From Selenomonas sp. FOBRC6 (GTDB taxonomy: Bacteria; Bacillota; Negativicutes; Selenomonadales; Selenomonadaceae): a DNA stretch of 34,860 nt. The notes beneath the pieces are model-generated. The model was not told the DNA's origin and did not search any database. It saw only the letters and a list, made by a program, of their open reading frames with translations. Shown here piece after piece: positions 8,098 through 16,369 of the stretch; within the stretch, counting starts at the first letter, position 1; each line of letters begins with the position of its first letter. The stretch covers positions 1-34,860 of the forward strand of contig NZ_ALKG01000135.1 of the NCBI RefSeq assembly GCF_000286455.1, given 5' to 3'. The position numbers and the translations under genes were made by a program.

Positions 8098-8976
8098 TCA
8101 TGATTTTAAGGCATGCAGAAGTGTGAAGTCCGTCTGACGTATCTTTGCCGCAATTTGAAGGGCTTTCTCCTGTTCTCCCATATCGTGGAGAAGCAATGCC
8201 ATATTGCGAAGCGTCACATCACAGCCTGGGTCGAGACGCAGCGCCGCCATAAGGAGGGTCTTTGCACTTGCATAGTCATCCGCGATATATGCGGCACCTG
8301 CAAAGGCGTTGAGTGCCTCCACCTTTTCCACGGGGCGGATTTCCTGCGCCAGGATCTCCTCCGCCTTGCTCTCTGCATCCACGGTCGGGGATGCTGCTTG
8401 TACAGGCTGTGATGCAACGGGTGCGGAAGGAGAGCTCTCCTTGACAGGAGCCTCACCGAGTCCCAAGAGGGCGGCCAGATGCGGATATTCCGTACGTGTC
8501 TTCTCCAGAGCAAGGCGCGCATCCAGCCCCGCAAGCCGTTTGATCTCGTCGCGCTGCTCGTTTGAAAGAGCATTTCCATGCATACGCAGGATAGCATCAT
8601 AGAGCTTGAGCGCATCATCGGGGCGTTTCTCACGCTGGCAAATACGCCCCAAGAGAATACGCACTTCTACATTACCTGCATCCTTCGAGAGCGTCGTGGT
8701 CACCCAGCTCGCCGCGCGTGTATAGTCACCGAGTTCGAAGTAGGCGCGCGCCACATCCCCAAAGCACTCCTCTGGCGGATTTCCCTGCTCAAGCATATCT
8801 GCAAAAGTGTTGATTACCCCCGCATACTCCTTTTTCTCCATATGTTTACGAATCTGCTCGACCGTTGCTACTTTCTTCTCTGCCATCGTCATCGTCCCTT
8901 TCGCATTACGTTTTTCTTCCCGCCGCGCACGCTTCCTGCGCGTGCGCTCTGCACGGCTTTGCTTACGCTTCTTCAT
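8098..8976 (-). CDS. TPR-repeat protein with a very basic N-terminus
   Basis: 292-aa protein without a recognisable catalytic domain. Residues 1-27 are almost all Lys, Arg and small residues (MKKRKQSRAERTRRKRARRE). Two TPR-like helical blocks follow (about 40-150, with FGDVARAYFELGDYTRAASWV and the adjacent repeat, and about 215-285, with AFAGAAYIADDYASAKTLLMAALRLDPG). Between them is an Ala/Pro/Ser-rich linker (about 175-205). It starts inside the end of the upstream GT41 gene with a 14-base overlap, so its translation is probably coupled. It may be a scaffold or acceptor-presenting subunit for the glycosyltransferases; this is inference. Confidence 0.8.
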   Translation of the reverse strand: MKKRKQSRAERTRRKRARREEKRNAKGTMTMAEKKVATVEQIRKHMEKKEYAGVINTFADMLEQGNPPEECFGDVARAYFELGDYTRAASWVTTTLSKDAGNVEVRILLGRICQREKRPDDALKLYDAILRMHGNALSNEQRDEIKRLAGLDARLALEKTRTEYPHLAALLGLGEAPVKESSPSAPVASQPVQAASPTVDAESKAEEILAQEIRPVEKVEALNAFAGAAYIADDYASAKTLLMAALRLDPGCDVTLRNMALLLHDMGEQEKALQIAAKIRQTDFTLLHALKS

Positions 8977-10477
8977 TGAGGTATCGCTCCCATATCATCT
9001 CATATGCCGCCTCCACAGCACGGACATAACGTGCACCATCCATCAGCGGGGATGCCCGCATCATGCCGGGAATCGCCGTGTGCAGAGCCGCAAGCAGCTC
9101 CGCGTCATTTGCCAGCCCGACGGCACGCTCCACATACGCCACGGGACTCTCTGCTACAAGTTCGCCCAATCCCACATTTTTCAGCAGGCTCACGGCAAAG
9201 CGCGCCCCATGACGCGTCCCTGCCGTTGTCACGACAGGAAGTCCCATGAAGAGCGCCTCGCAGGTTGTCCCACCCCCCTGATAGGGATAGGTGTCGAGGA
9301 TGATGTCCACGTCCAGATAATCGCGGAGATAATCCTTCGAACCGGGGCGCAGTTCCAAACGCGCGAGATCGATGCCCGCACGCTCTGCACGTGCCCGCAT
9401 ACGGCTGAGTGGTTCCATACCGGGCAGCGTATGCTTGAGCAGCAAATGCGCTTTCGGTACGCATCGCAGTATCTCCCCCCAAAGTACCAGCATTCCATCC
9501 GTGATTTTTGAGAAATTATTGAAGCTCCCAAATACAGGCTGCTCATGTGGTATACGCTGGATCTGTTCATATTCCCGAAAGCGCTCCGATGGGGTAAACG
9601 CAAGATGTGTCTGCGGCAGGCGCACGATCTGCTCCACAAAAAGCGCATCCATCTCCGGCGGGTCAACAATTGCGTCACCAAGGAAATAATCCATCGCAGA
9701 GAGGCCCGTCGTGTTGAAGTAGCCGATTCCAGAGATCTGTACGGGCGCGGGCTTATATGCCGCAATCTGCAGTGTCTTCCCGCCTGCCGAATGCCCGGCA
9801 AGATCAAAGAGAATATCCACCTGATCGGCATAGATATGCTCAGCCGATTTTTGGGGGCTGAATTTCGAGAGGTCGACATAGCGATCCGCCATCCCTGCGA
9901 CCCAGTCTGTCACCTCACTCTGCAGATCTCCTATGTCGTAGAGATAAACCTCGAAACGATCTCGATCATAGGCAGCAAAGAGCTGTATCGCAAAGTTCAG
10001 TACAATATGATCCGTAAGATTCGGCGAGAGATAACCTATACGCAGCTTCTCCCGTCGTCGCTTCGTGTGTGTGAACGGCTGCGGTATGCCGAGCAGCGTG
10101 GCATATGCCAGATGCGCCGCGCGCAGCTCCTCATTAGAAACACCGTCGACGTAGTGAAGATCCATCAGATAGTTGCTCATCGCGGCAAGGCGCATCATCC
10201 GATCGGAGCGCGGCAGTTCCCACGCCATCTTCAAATGCGGCAGTGCCGCCTCCAGATCAGAGAGGCAGAAGAGAATCTGCCCCATAAGCTCATGCAGCTC
10301 CCAGTTCCGCTCTGAAGGAAAGAACGCCTTTTGTTCCATCGCTTGAAGTTGTCCGAGCGCATTCTCCAGCTTCCCCGCCGCAAGTGCGGTCTGTACGGCG
10401 GCAAAGGCACGTTCAAACGGTTCCTTGCCGCGCTTCCCACGCCGCCCAGATTGCACGATAACACCCCTCCATCTCAC
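8963..10477 (-). CDS. TPR / GT41 (OGT, SPINDLY-type) glycosyltransferase
   Basis: 504-aa protein with a short helical TPR-like N-terminus (about 20-130) and one GT41 catalytic domain (about 143-500). GT41 enzymes transfer GlcNAc or related sugars from UDP-sugars to Ser/Thr of proteins. Motifs seen: KLRIGYLSPNLTDHIV with the first conserved His at 157, DLAGHS (226-230; His at the position of the OGT GHT motif), PAPVQISGIGYFNTTGL, FGSFNNFSK with the conserved Lys at 324, and GGGTTCEAL (401-409) for UDP binding. All key residues appear present. The start is taken as GTG 10477, with AGGAGGG about 8 bases upstream that lies inside the conserved C-terminal QEGY motif of the preceding gene. This makes a 65-base overlap; a GTG at 10456 is an alternative start. 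Confidence 0.88.
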   Translation of the reverse strand: MRWRGVIVQSGRRGKRGKEPFERAFAAVQTALAAGKLENALGQLQAMEQKAFFPSERNWELHELMGQILFCLSDLEAALPHLKMAWELPRSDRMMRLAAMSNYLMDLHYVDGVSNEELRAAHLAYATLLGIPQPFTHTKRRREKLRIGYLSPNLTDHIVLNFAIQLFAAYDRDRFEVYLYDIGDLQSEVTDWVAGMADRYVDLSKFSPQKSAEHIYADQVDILFDLAGHSAGGKTLQIAAYKPAPVQISGIGYFNTTGLSAMDYFLGDAIVDPPEMDALFVEQIVRLPQTHLAFTPSERFREYEQIQRIPHEQPVFGSFNNFSKITDGMLVLWGEILRCVPKAHLLLKHTLPGMEPLSRMRARAERAGIDLARLELRPGSKDYLRDYLDVDIILDTYPYQGGGTTCEALFMGLPVVTTAGTRHGARFAVSLLKNVGLGELVAESPVAYVERAVGLANDAELLAALHTAIPGMMRASPLMDGARYVRAVEAAYEMIWERYLNEEA

Positions 10478-13133
10478 GAATATAGCCCTCCTGATCCATG
10501 ACAGGCGATGCCTTCATGCGAGGGCGCAGCTCCCTGTGCAGGGCATCTAAAAGATCCAGATTGCCTGCAAGAACCACTGCTGTTTCGATATAGTCTTCCA
10601 TACGCTCAGAGGCAAGTTCGGCAAGCCCCATATTGGCAAGGATACTATAGCTAAAACGGGTGCTGTGGCGCTCCGTATAATAAGAAATAACAGGAACGCC
10701 CATATAGAGCGCATCGCAGGTCGTCCCGCCACCGGGCCAAGGAAATGTGTCAAGCGCAATATCCACATCGAGATAGCGCATCATATAGTCCTTTGTCCCA
10801 GGCTCGAAGGTTACACGACTCATATCGAAGCCCATTTCCTTTAGCCGCTTATATGCCGTCATTGCAACGCCGGGCTGCTGATAGGCAGAATTTTTCAGCA
10901 GCAGGCGGGAATTCGGTATACGTTCCATGATCTGATGCCACGCCACAAGCATATCATCTCGTATTTTGCGGTACTGATTGAATGAGGCAAACAAAATGTA
11001 CCCCCGATGACGTGCGGGTGCCCCATCTGAGGCGGGCAGATGCGTATAACCATTATAGCAGAATTGACTTGTCAGGCGCAGTAATTTTTCAACATAGACC
11101 TGTTCGCTGCCCCCCCCTTCCGGATCACAGTAATGATCGGTCACAAAATAATCCACGGCAGGCAGACCCGTCGTCGCCATATAGCCAAGACCGGAAAGCT
11201 GGATGGGCGCGGGCTTCCACGCAAGCGCAGCGAGCCCAGACTCTGCCGTATGCCCCGCAAGATCAAAGAGGATATCGATCTCATCCCGGTAGATCTTTCC
11301 CGCAATTTCCGCCATATCCATATTGCAGTCCGAGAGATCACGCCAGCATGTCACAAGCGTCTGAAAGAATTGCGAAAATTGATCCGGCTCCCCCAAACTA
11401 TAAACATAGACCTCAAAAGAGTCCTGATCAAAACCCGCAAGGAATGGCCAAATAAAGTACTGCATGACATGCTGCCGGAAGTCTCCCGAGATATAACCAA
11501 TGCGGATCTTTTCCTTTTTACGTCGCCCCATGTGAGAATACGGCTGCACATCGGAAAAGAGTTCCCCATAATGAAGGCTTCTTTGGTAGACCTCTGCAGC
11601 AGGTAGATCCACCGCATTCAAATGAAAGAGACTTGCACCATAATAAAAGCGGCGCATTTCTGTCTTCTCAGCTTGCATCGCGTAAAGCCTCGTGTACATC
11701 GAAGCAGCTTCTCCCCCCTGCACAAGTCCCGCATAGATCATGCAGGCCTTTAAAAGTGCAGCCCGAACCTCCGGCACAGCGGGAAGCCCCTCCTCAATGA
11801 GCCGCAGCCCATAACGTGCGCGTTCATAGACCTCCTGCCCTGTCCCAGGCGGGCTCTTGCTGATGACGGACAGATAGAGCCGTGCCGCTTCACGATCCCG
11901 CGCAAGTCCGGTTGCTGCCAGAGCCCACCGCCCGGCATGGCTTCCCTGCCCTAGAAAATAATATGCCCACGCAAGACTCATGCGCAGCTCCGCTTCCAGC
12001 TGATTCATGCCGTCCAGTGCATGAGCCGCAAAGAGAACCGTCTCCCAGTCCTCTCGGGAGGCAACATCCAAGAGAGTCTTTGTAATCTCCGCGCCCTGCT
12101 CCTCATTCATCTGTGCAAAAACACGAGAATAGGCACGCTCCACGGAAAACATGACAGCGCCTCCGTCAAAGAGATCCAAAAGCCACCAATGCAGGCATTC
12201 GTGGAACTCTGAGAGGCGTGACTGATCGGACAGAAGTCTGCCAATTTCTGCAACAAGCTCCGCCCCATTGTATGCAGGCATGAGCTCCAGCTTCTCCAGC
12301 AACATCCGAGCATGATGACCACATACAGAAGCTTCTGTTGTTAGAAGGGGGACTCCATGGTCAGCCGCTCGACAAACATCGACGAGATCAACATCCACAC
12401 CGACTACAAGATCGAGTACTTCGTAGGGCAGTTCATCCACGAGCTCGAGCACAGCATCCTCTGAACCTGCCTCTGCAATCCGAGCAAAATCCTCCTCCGA
12501 TAAGCCCTCTGCAACGCGTGCAGGCAAGATCAGGCGAACGGCATGCACACCTTGTAAGAGCTTTACGACAAGCGTCACAAACTGTTCCGCCTCGTCCCTC
12601 TGCAACTCACCGGCAACACCAATGCTCGGAACCCCCGTATCAAGCAGAGGGGTTCGGTAGGTATAGTGCTGCACCCGCTCAAACGGTGTATAACAATGGG
12701 AGAAGATTTCATCCCCCTCGACAGATGGAAGTCTTTCTGCAAGCTCCTTGGGACAGTCTGCAGCAAGTGAAACAATATATGGAGCGGGACGCAGCTGCAT
12801 GATCGAACGGATGTGACCATTGGGCATGCGCAGGGAGAGATCGACGAGCAGATCGATTTTATCCCGTTGGATTTCCTCTGCCGCCTCCTGCGGGCTATGA
12901 TGGCCAATCTCCCGCAGTGTCGCATTCTTGGCGAAGGATGCTGTATCCCCTTCCACACCTGTATGATAGGCATAAATGTCAAAGCGCGCGCGATCATACC
13001 AGAAAAAAAATGCGGGAAGGAGATCGCGCGTGCGCCCCGTACCAAAGTCCGAGGAGAGATAGCCGAGGCGGATCTTTTGCGAAGACTGCGGCACCACTGT
13101 CGCACGTGCTTGCTTTTTCTTCTTTTTCTTCAT
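10413..13133 (-). CDS. Degenerate GT41-like half fused to an intact GT41 domain
   Basis: 906-aa protein. A poly-Lys start (MKKKKKKQAR) is followed by an N-terminal half (about 18-340) that clearly starts like GT41 (KIRLGYLSSDFG, then PQEAAEEIQRDKIDLLVDLS and LRPAPYIVSL) but lacks the GHT motif (reads LSLRMPNGH), the FN..K motif and GGGTT. A TPR-like linker (about 350-530) precedes a complete GT41 domain (541-905): GYISGDFRQH (His555), DLAGHT (624-629), FNQYRKI (Lys723), GGGTTCDALYMG (801-812). ATG 13133 overlaps the upstream TGA as ATGA, with GGGGAGAGG in front. The intact half should transfer sugar to Ser/Thr; the degenerate half may bind substrate or partners. Codon use does not look foreign compared with its neighbours. 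Confidence 0.88.
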   Translation of the reverse strand: MKKKKKKQARATVVPQSSQKIRLGYLSSDFGTGRTRDLLPAFFFWYDRARFDIYAYHTGVEGDTASFAKNATLREIGHHSPQEAAEEIQRDKIDLLVDLSLRMPNGHIRSIMQLRPAPYIVSLAADCPKELAERLPSVEGDEIFSHCYTPFERVQHYTYRTPLLDTGVPSIGVAGELQRDEAEQFVTLVVKLLQGVHAVRLILPARVAEGLSEEDFARIAEAGSEDAVLELVDELPYEVLDLVVGVDVDLVDVCRAADHGVPLLTTEASVCGHHARMLLEKLELMPAYNGAELVAEIGRLLSDQSRLSEFHECLHWWLLDLFDGGAVMFSVERAYSRVFAQMNEEQGAEITKTLLDVASREDWETVLFAAHALDGMNQLEAELRMSLAWAYYFLGQGSHAGRWALAATGLARDREAARLYLSVISKSPPGTGQEVYERARYGLRLIEEGLPAVPEVRAALLKACMIYAGLVQGGEAASMYTRLYAMQAEKTEMRRFYYGASLFHLNAVDLPAAEVYQRSLHYGELFSDVQPYSHMGRRKKEKIRIGYISGDFRQHVMQYFIWPFLAGFDQDSFEVYVYSLGEPDQFSQFFQTLVTCWRDLSDCNMDMAEIAGKIYRDEIDILFDLAGHTAESGLAALAWKPAPIQLSGLGYMATTGLPAVDYFVTDHYCDPEGGGSEQVYVEKLLRLTSQFCYNGYTHLPASDGAPARHRGYILFASFNQYRKIRDDMLVAWHQIMERIPNSRLLLKNSAYQQPGVAMTAYKRLKEMGFDMSRVTFEPGTKDYMMRYLDVDIALDTFPWPGGGTTCDALYMGVPVISYYTERHSTRFSYSILANMGLAELASERMEDYIETAVVLAGNLDLLDALHRELRPRMKASPVMDQEGYIREMEGCYRAIWAAWEARQGTV
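10705..10733. repeat. 29-bp copy of the GGGTTCDALY-coding segment (copy 1)
   Basis: The 29 bases coding for the UDP-binding motif in the intact GT41 domain of the 906-aa protein are identical to 15000-15028 in the first GT41 domain of the tandem enzyme. It is an intragenic paralogous repeat, reflecting duplication or gene conversion between GT41 domains. Confidence 0.7.
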
Positions 13134-16100
13134 GACCTCTCCCCTTCGTGCCAATCCTTCGGCGCGTTCACATACGCACGCTCCAATGCGCGCATATAGC
13201 CTTCTTGATCCATAATTGCAGAGCCTTCCATGCGCGCACGCAAGCCAACATGCAGCTGATCCAATCTGTCGAGATCCCCCGCAAGAGTAACGGCGCACGC
13301 CACATAGTCCGCAGAGGACTGCACCGCCAGCTCCTCCAGCCCCACATGCGTCAGCAGCGCATAGGAGAAGCGGGTACTGCGTCGCTCCCCGTACAGCGTC
13401 ACGACGGGCACGCCCATGTAGAGTGCATCACAGGTCGTGCCGCCGCCCGGCCACGGGTACGTATCAAGTGCAATGTCCACATCGAGATAGCGCTCCATAT
13501 AGTCCGTCGTTGCAGGCTCCAGAATCACGCGCGTGAAGTCGAATCCGAGCCGCTCCAATCGCATGCGTACCGCCTCCACCATTGCAGGCGCAAAGAAGAT
13601 CTGAGATTTCAGCAGCAGCTCCGACGTCGGCATACGCTCCATGATCTCGCGCCAGAGGAGCAGCATCTCATCCGTAAATTTGCGGTACTGGTTGAATACG
13701 CCAAAGAGGATATGCCCCCGCTGTCTTGCAGGCGTTCCCGTTGGAGCAGGAAGCCCTGCACGCGGCACGTAGACGAACTGGCTCGGCAGACGGATGAGCT
13801 TCTCCGTAAAGTAGTGCTCGCTTACACCGCCAACAGGATCGCAAAATCCATCTGTCAGGAAATAGTCAACGGTCTCAAGCCCGGAGGTCGCTGTATAGCC
13901 AAGCCCCATCATCTGCACAGGCGCAGGCCGACGCGCGAGCACGGGAAGCGCTCCGCCCGACGCATGACCCGCCAAGTCGACGAGTACATCAATCTCATCC
14001 GCATGAATCCGCGCGGCAATTTTCTCAGGCGGCTCCTCAGCCAGATCACGCCACACAGTAACATGAGGACGCAGTGCCGCCGTCACCTCATCCGGGTTCT
14101 CTGCCGTACTGTACACATAGACCTCGAAGTGCGCGTGGTTATACGCCGTCAGCAGCGGCTGCACGAAATGCTGCAGGACATTGCGACGAAAATCAGGAGA
14201 AATGTAGCCAATGCGGATCTTCCCATGCTGATAGGGCGCAGCATATGTATAGCACGGGATATCTGCAAACAGTGTGCCATATGCGCAATGCGCGCGGAAG
14301 AGTTCGTCCGCGTCCACATCCTGCGCATTCTGTGCGAGCAGGAACGAGCTGTAGAGCCCCATATCGGACGGCTCCTCATCATAGGCACATTTGTAGTATT
14401 CCGCTGCCCGCACATCGCCCACACGATAGGCCATGGCGGCACGCAGCCGCATGAACTCATGGCGGAGATCCGTGCGCCCCGTCGCCAGATACTCCTCTGC
14501 AAGTTCCATTGCACGCGGCAGATCGCCCTGTCGCTCTATCGCATACGTATGAAGATAGGAGAGCATGTCATCCTGTATGCCTGCAGCAAAAGCATGCTCT
14601 GTACACGCCTGTGCCTCAGCGTAGTGCTCTCCCTCAAGGGCTCTAAAAATATGGTTCTTCAGCACCTTGACATCCATACTCATACTATCGTCATGAATGG
14701 AGGAGGACTTTAACAGCGGCGCACGTTCTGCATACGCTGCCCAAACCTGCTCATACGCCGTTCCTACGGCGCTGCCATAGGCTGCCGCATCCATGACAGG
14801 AGAGGTCTCCATCATCCCGCGCAGCCCTGCGTGCAGTGCGTCGAGCAGCTCCGTATCGCGCGCCAAAGAAACAGCACGGTCAATATACTCCTCTGTTGTC
14901 TGCGCGATCAGTGCCCCCGCGCCAATATTCTCGACAAGGGATGCACCAAAGCGGCTGCCGAGGCCCTCCCCCCTCATCGTCACCACAGGCACACCCATGT
15001 AGAGCGCATCGCAGGTCGTCCCGCCACCCGGATAGGGGAAGGGATCGAGCGCAATATCCATGCGATTGTAGGCTGCGAGATAATCCCGCGACGCTCCCTC
15101 CGTATCGACGCATGCGAGCGGAATACCTGCCGCCTCAATGCGCTGCAGAATCTCCGCACGTGCGTCTGCATAGGAAAAGACATCCGTCTTGAGGAGCAGG
15201 CGGCTCCCCTCCACGTGGCGCAAGATCTCCGCCCAGACGCGCAGCACCTCATCATTCAGCTTTGTGAAGTTGTTGAAGCTGCCGAAAATGATGCTGCGTC
15301 CCGCCGCAGGTGCGTGATCGACTGCAGGTGCCGTGTGCAGCGGCTGCCAGCAGAAATGTGTCTGAGGAAGGACGAGCAGTTCCTCCACGAAGCCTTTTTC
15401 TGCCTCCCCCGCCGCAAGAATCGGATCCGCAAGGAAGTAATCCACCGTCGAGAGACCTGTTGAGGCAAAGTATCCAATGCCCGAAATCTGCACGGGCGCA
15501 GGACGGTATGCGAGAATCGGCAGCGTCCTGCCCGCCGTATGCCCCGCGAGATCGACAAGGATGTCGATCTTATCGCGGCAGATGACCTGCGCCGCCTCCT
15601 CTGCCGAAAGGCGCGCGAGATTGCGGAAATGTTCAACAGATGCCTTCACCTTTTCCGTATAGGCATCCTCCGCATTCAGCGCATAGACAGTCACCTCGTA
15701 TCGTACGTGGTCGAGCACCGTCATCAGGGCATACGAAAAGGAGAGCACAACGTGCTCCCTCACATCAGGGGAGAGATAGCCGATGCGCAGACGCCTGCCC
15801 GCACGGTGCTCGGTATGGCTGAGCTGGTGTATCTGCGAAAAGAGCGCTCCGTACGACTCTGCCGCTGCCCTGTCCTCGGCAAGCGTCGCAGGGAGATAGT
15901 GCCTGTTAAAGAGCACATTGCTCGCATTGAGCGCCTTGAGCGCAAGGTCGGGAGCGGCATCGCGCGCCCGCTCATAGAAATTCACCGCCTCCGCGGCACG
16001 GCCAAGGAAGCGTGCACACTGCCCCGCGAGATTATATACCTTCTCCGCGATCTCCGCAGGCATGGGCGCATCGATCAGCGGCTCGAGCACCTCCAGCGCC

Positions 16101-16369
16101 GCGCATCGCGCGCCCTCCAAGAGGTATATGCGCGCGCGTAAAAAGACCGTATAGGGATCACGGGGCGCGTATTTCGCGCATTCATGCCACGCCGCAAGAG
16201 CCGCGTCAGCACGCCCCGCCTCAATATGAAGTGCCGTGAGAAGTCCGGCTGCCTCTGCAGGGGCGTACCGCTGCAATTTCTTGATGCCCTTCCGCGCCGC
16301 CCGCTCATCTCCGCATGCAAGCGCTGCAAAGATACGATCGCGCAGTGCCCCGAGTCGATCCATTGTCAT
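13130..16369 (-). CDS. Tandem GT41 glycosyltransferase with two OGT/SPINDLY-type domains
   Basis: 1079-aa protein with two catalytic GT41 domains in one chain, an unusual layout; typical bacterial OGT-like proteins have one. Order: TPR-like helices (about 5-180); GT41-A (193-548) with GYLSPDVREH (His206), DLAGHT (273-278), FNNFTK (Lys370) and GGGTTCDALYMG (448-459); a TPR-like linker (about 565-700); GT41-B (717-1070) with GYISPDFRRN, DLAGHA (798-803), FNQYRK (Lys897) and GGGTTCDALYMG (975-986). In GT41-B the first conserved His is Asn730 and GHT is GHA, so activity or specificity may differ from GT41-A. ATG 16369 overlaps the upstream TGA (ATGA) with GAGGG upstream; a second ATG two codons later is also possible. 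Its position in the island suggests flagellin O-glycosylation. Confidence 0.9.
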   Translation of the reverse strand: MTMDRLGALRDRIFAALACGDERAARKGIKKLQRYAPAEAAGLLTALHIEAGRADAALAAWHECAKYAPRDPYTVFLRARIYLLEGARCAALEVLEPLIDAPMPAEIAEKVYNLAGQCARFLGRAAEAVNFYERARDAAPDLALKALNASNVLFNRHYLPATLAEDRAAAESYGALFSQIHQLSHTEHRAGRRLRIGYLSPDVREHVVLSFSYALMTVLDHVRYEVTVYALNAEDAYTEKVKASVEHFRNLARLSAEEAAQVICRDKIDILVDLAGHTAGRTLPILAYRPAPVQISGIGYFASTGLSTVDYFLADPILAAGEAEKGFVEELLVLPQTHFCWQPLHTAPAVDHAPAAGRSIIFGSFNNFTKLNDEVLRVWAEILRHVEGSRLLLKTDVFSYADARAEILQRIEAAGIPLACVDTEGASRDYLAAYNRMDIALDPFPYPGGGTTCDALYMGVPVVTMRGEGLGSRFGASLVENIGAGALIAQTTEEYIDRAVSLARDTELLDALHAGLRGMMETSPVMDAAAYGSAVGTAYEQVWAAYAERAPLLKSSSIHDDSMSMDVKVLKNHIFRALEGEHYAEAQACTEHAFAAGIQDDMLSYLHTYAIERQGDLPRAMELAEEYLATGRTDLRHEFMRLRAAMAYRVGDVRAAEYYKCAYDEEPSDMGLYSSFLLAQNAQDVDADELFRAHCAYGTLFADIPCYTYAAPYQHGKIRIGYISPDFRRNVLQHFVQPLLTAYNHAHFEVYVYSTAENPDEVTAALRPHVTVWRDLAEEPPEKIAARIHADEIDVLVDLAGHASGGALPVLARRPAPVQMMGLGYTATSGLETVDYFLTDGFCDPVGGVSEHYFTEKLIRLPSQFVYVPRAGLPAPTGTPARQRGHILFGVFNQYRKFTDEMLLLWREIMERMPTSELLLKSQIFFAPAMVEAVRMRLERLGFDFTRVILEPATTDYMERYLDVDIALDTYPWPGGGTTCDALYMGVPVVTLYGERRSTRFSYALLTHVGLEELAVQSSADYVACAVTLAGDLDRLDQLHVGLRARMEGSAIMDQEGYMRALERAYVNAPKDWHEGERS
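15000..15028. repeat. 29-bp copy of the GGGTTCDALY-coding segment (copy 2)
   Basis: Identical over 29 bases to 10705-10733. It lies in the first GT41 domain of the tandem enzyme. The matching segment of the second domain (around 13420-13445) differs at several third positions, so the identity crosses gene borders rather than joining the two halves of one gene. Confidence 0.7.
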
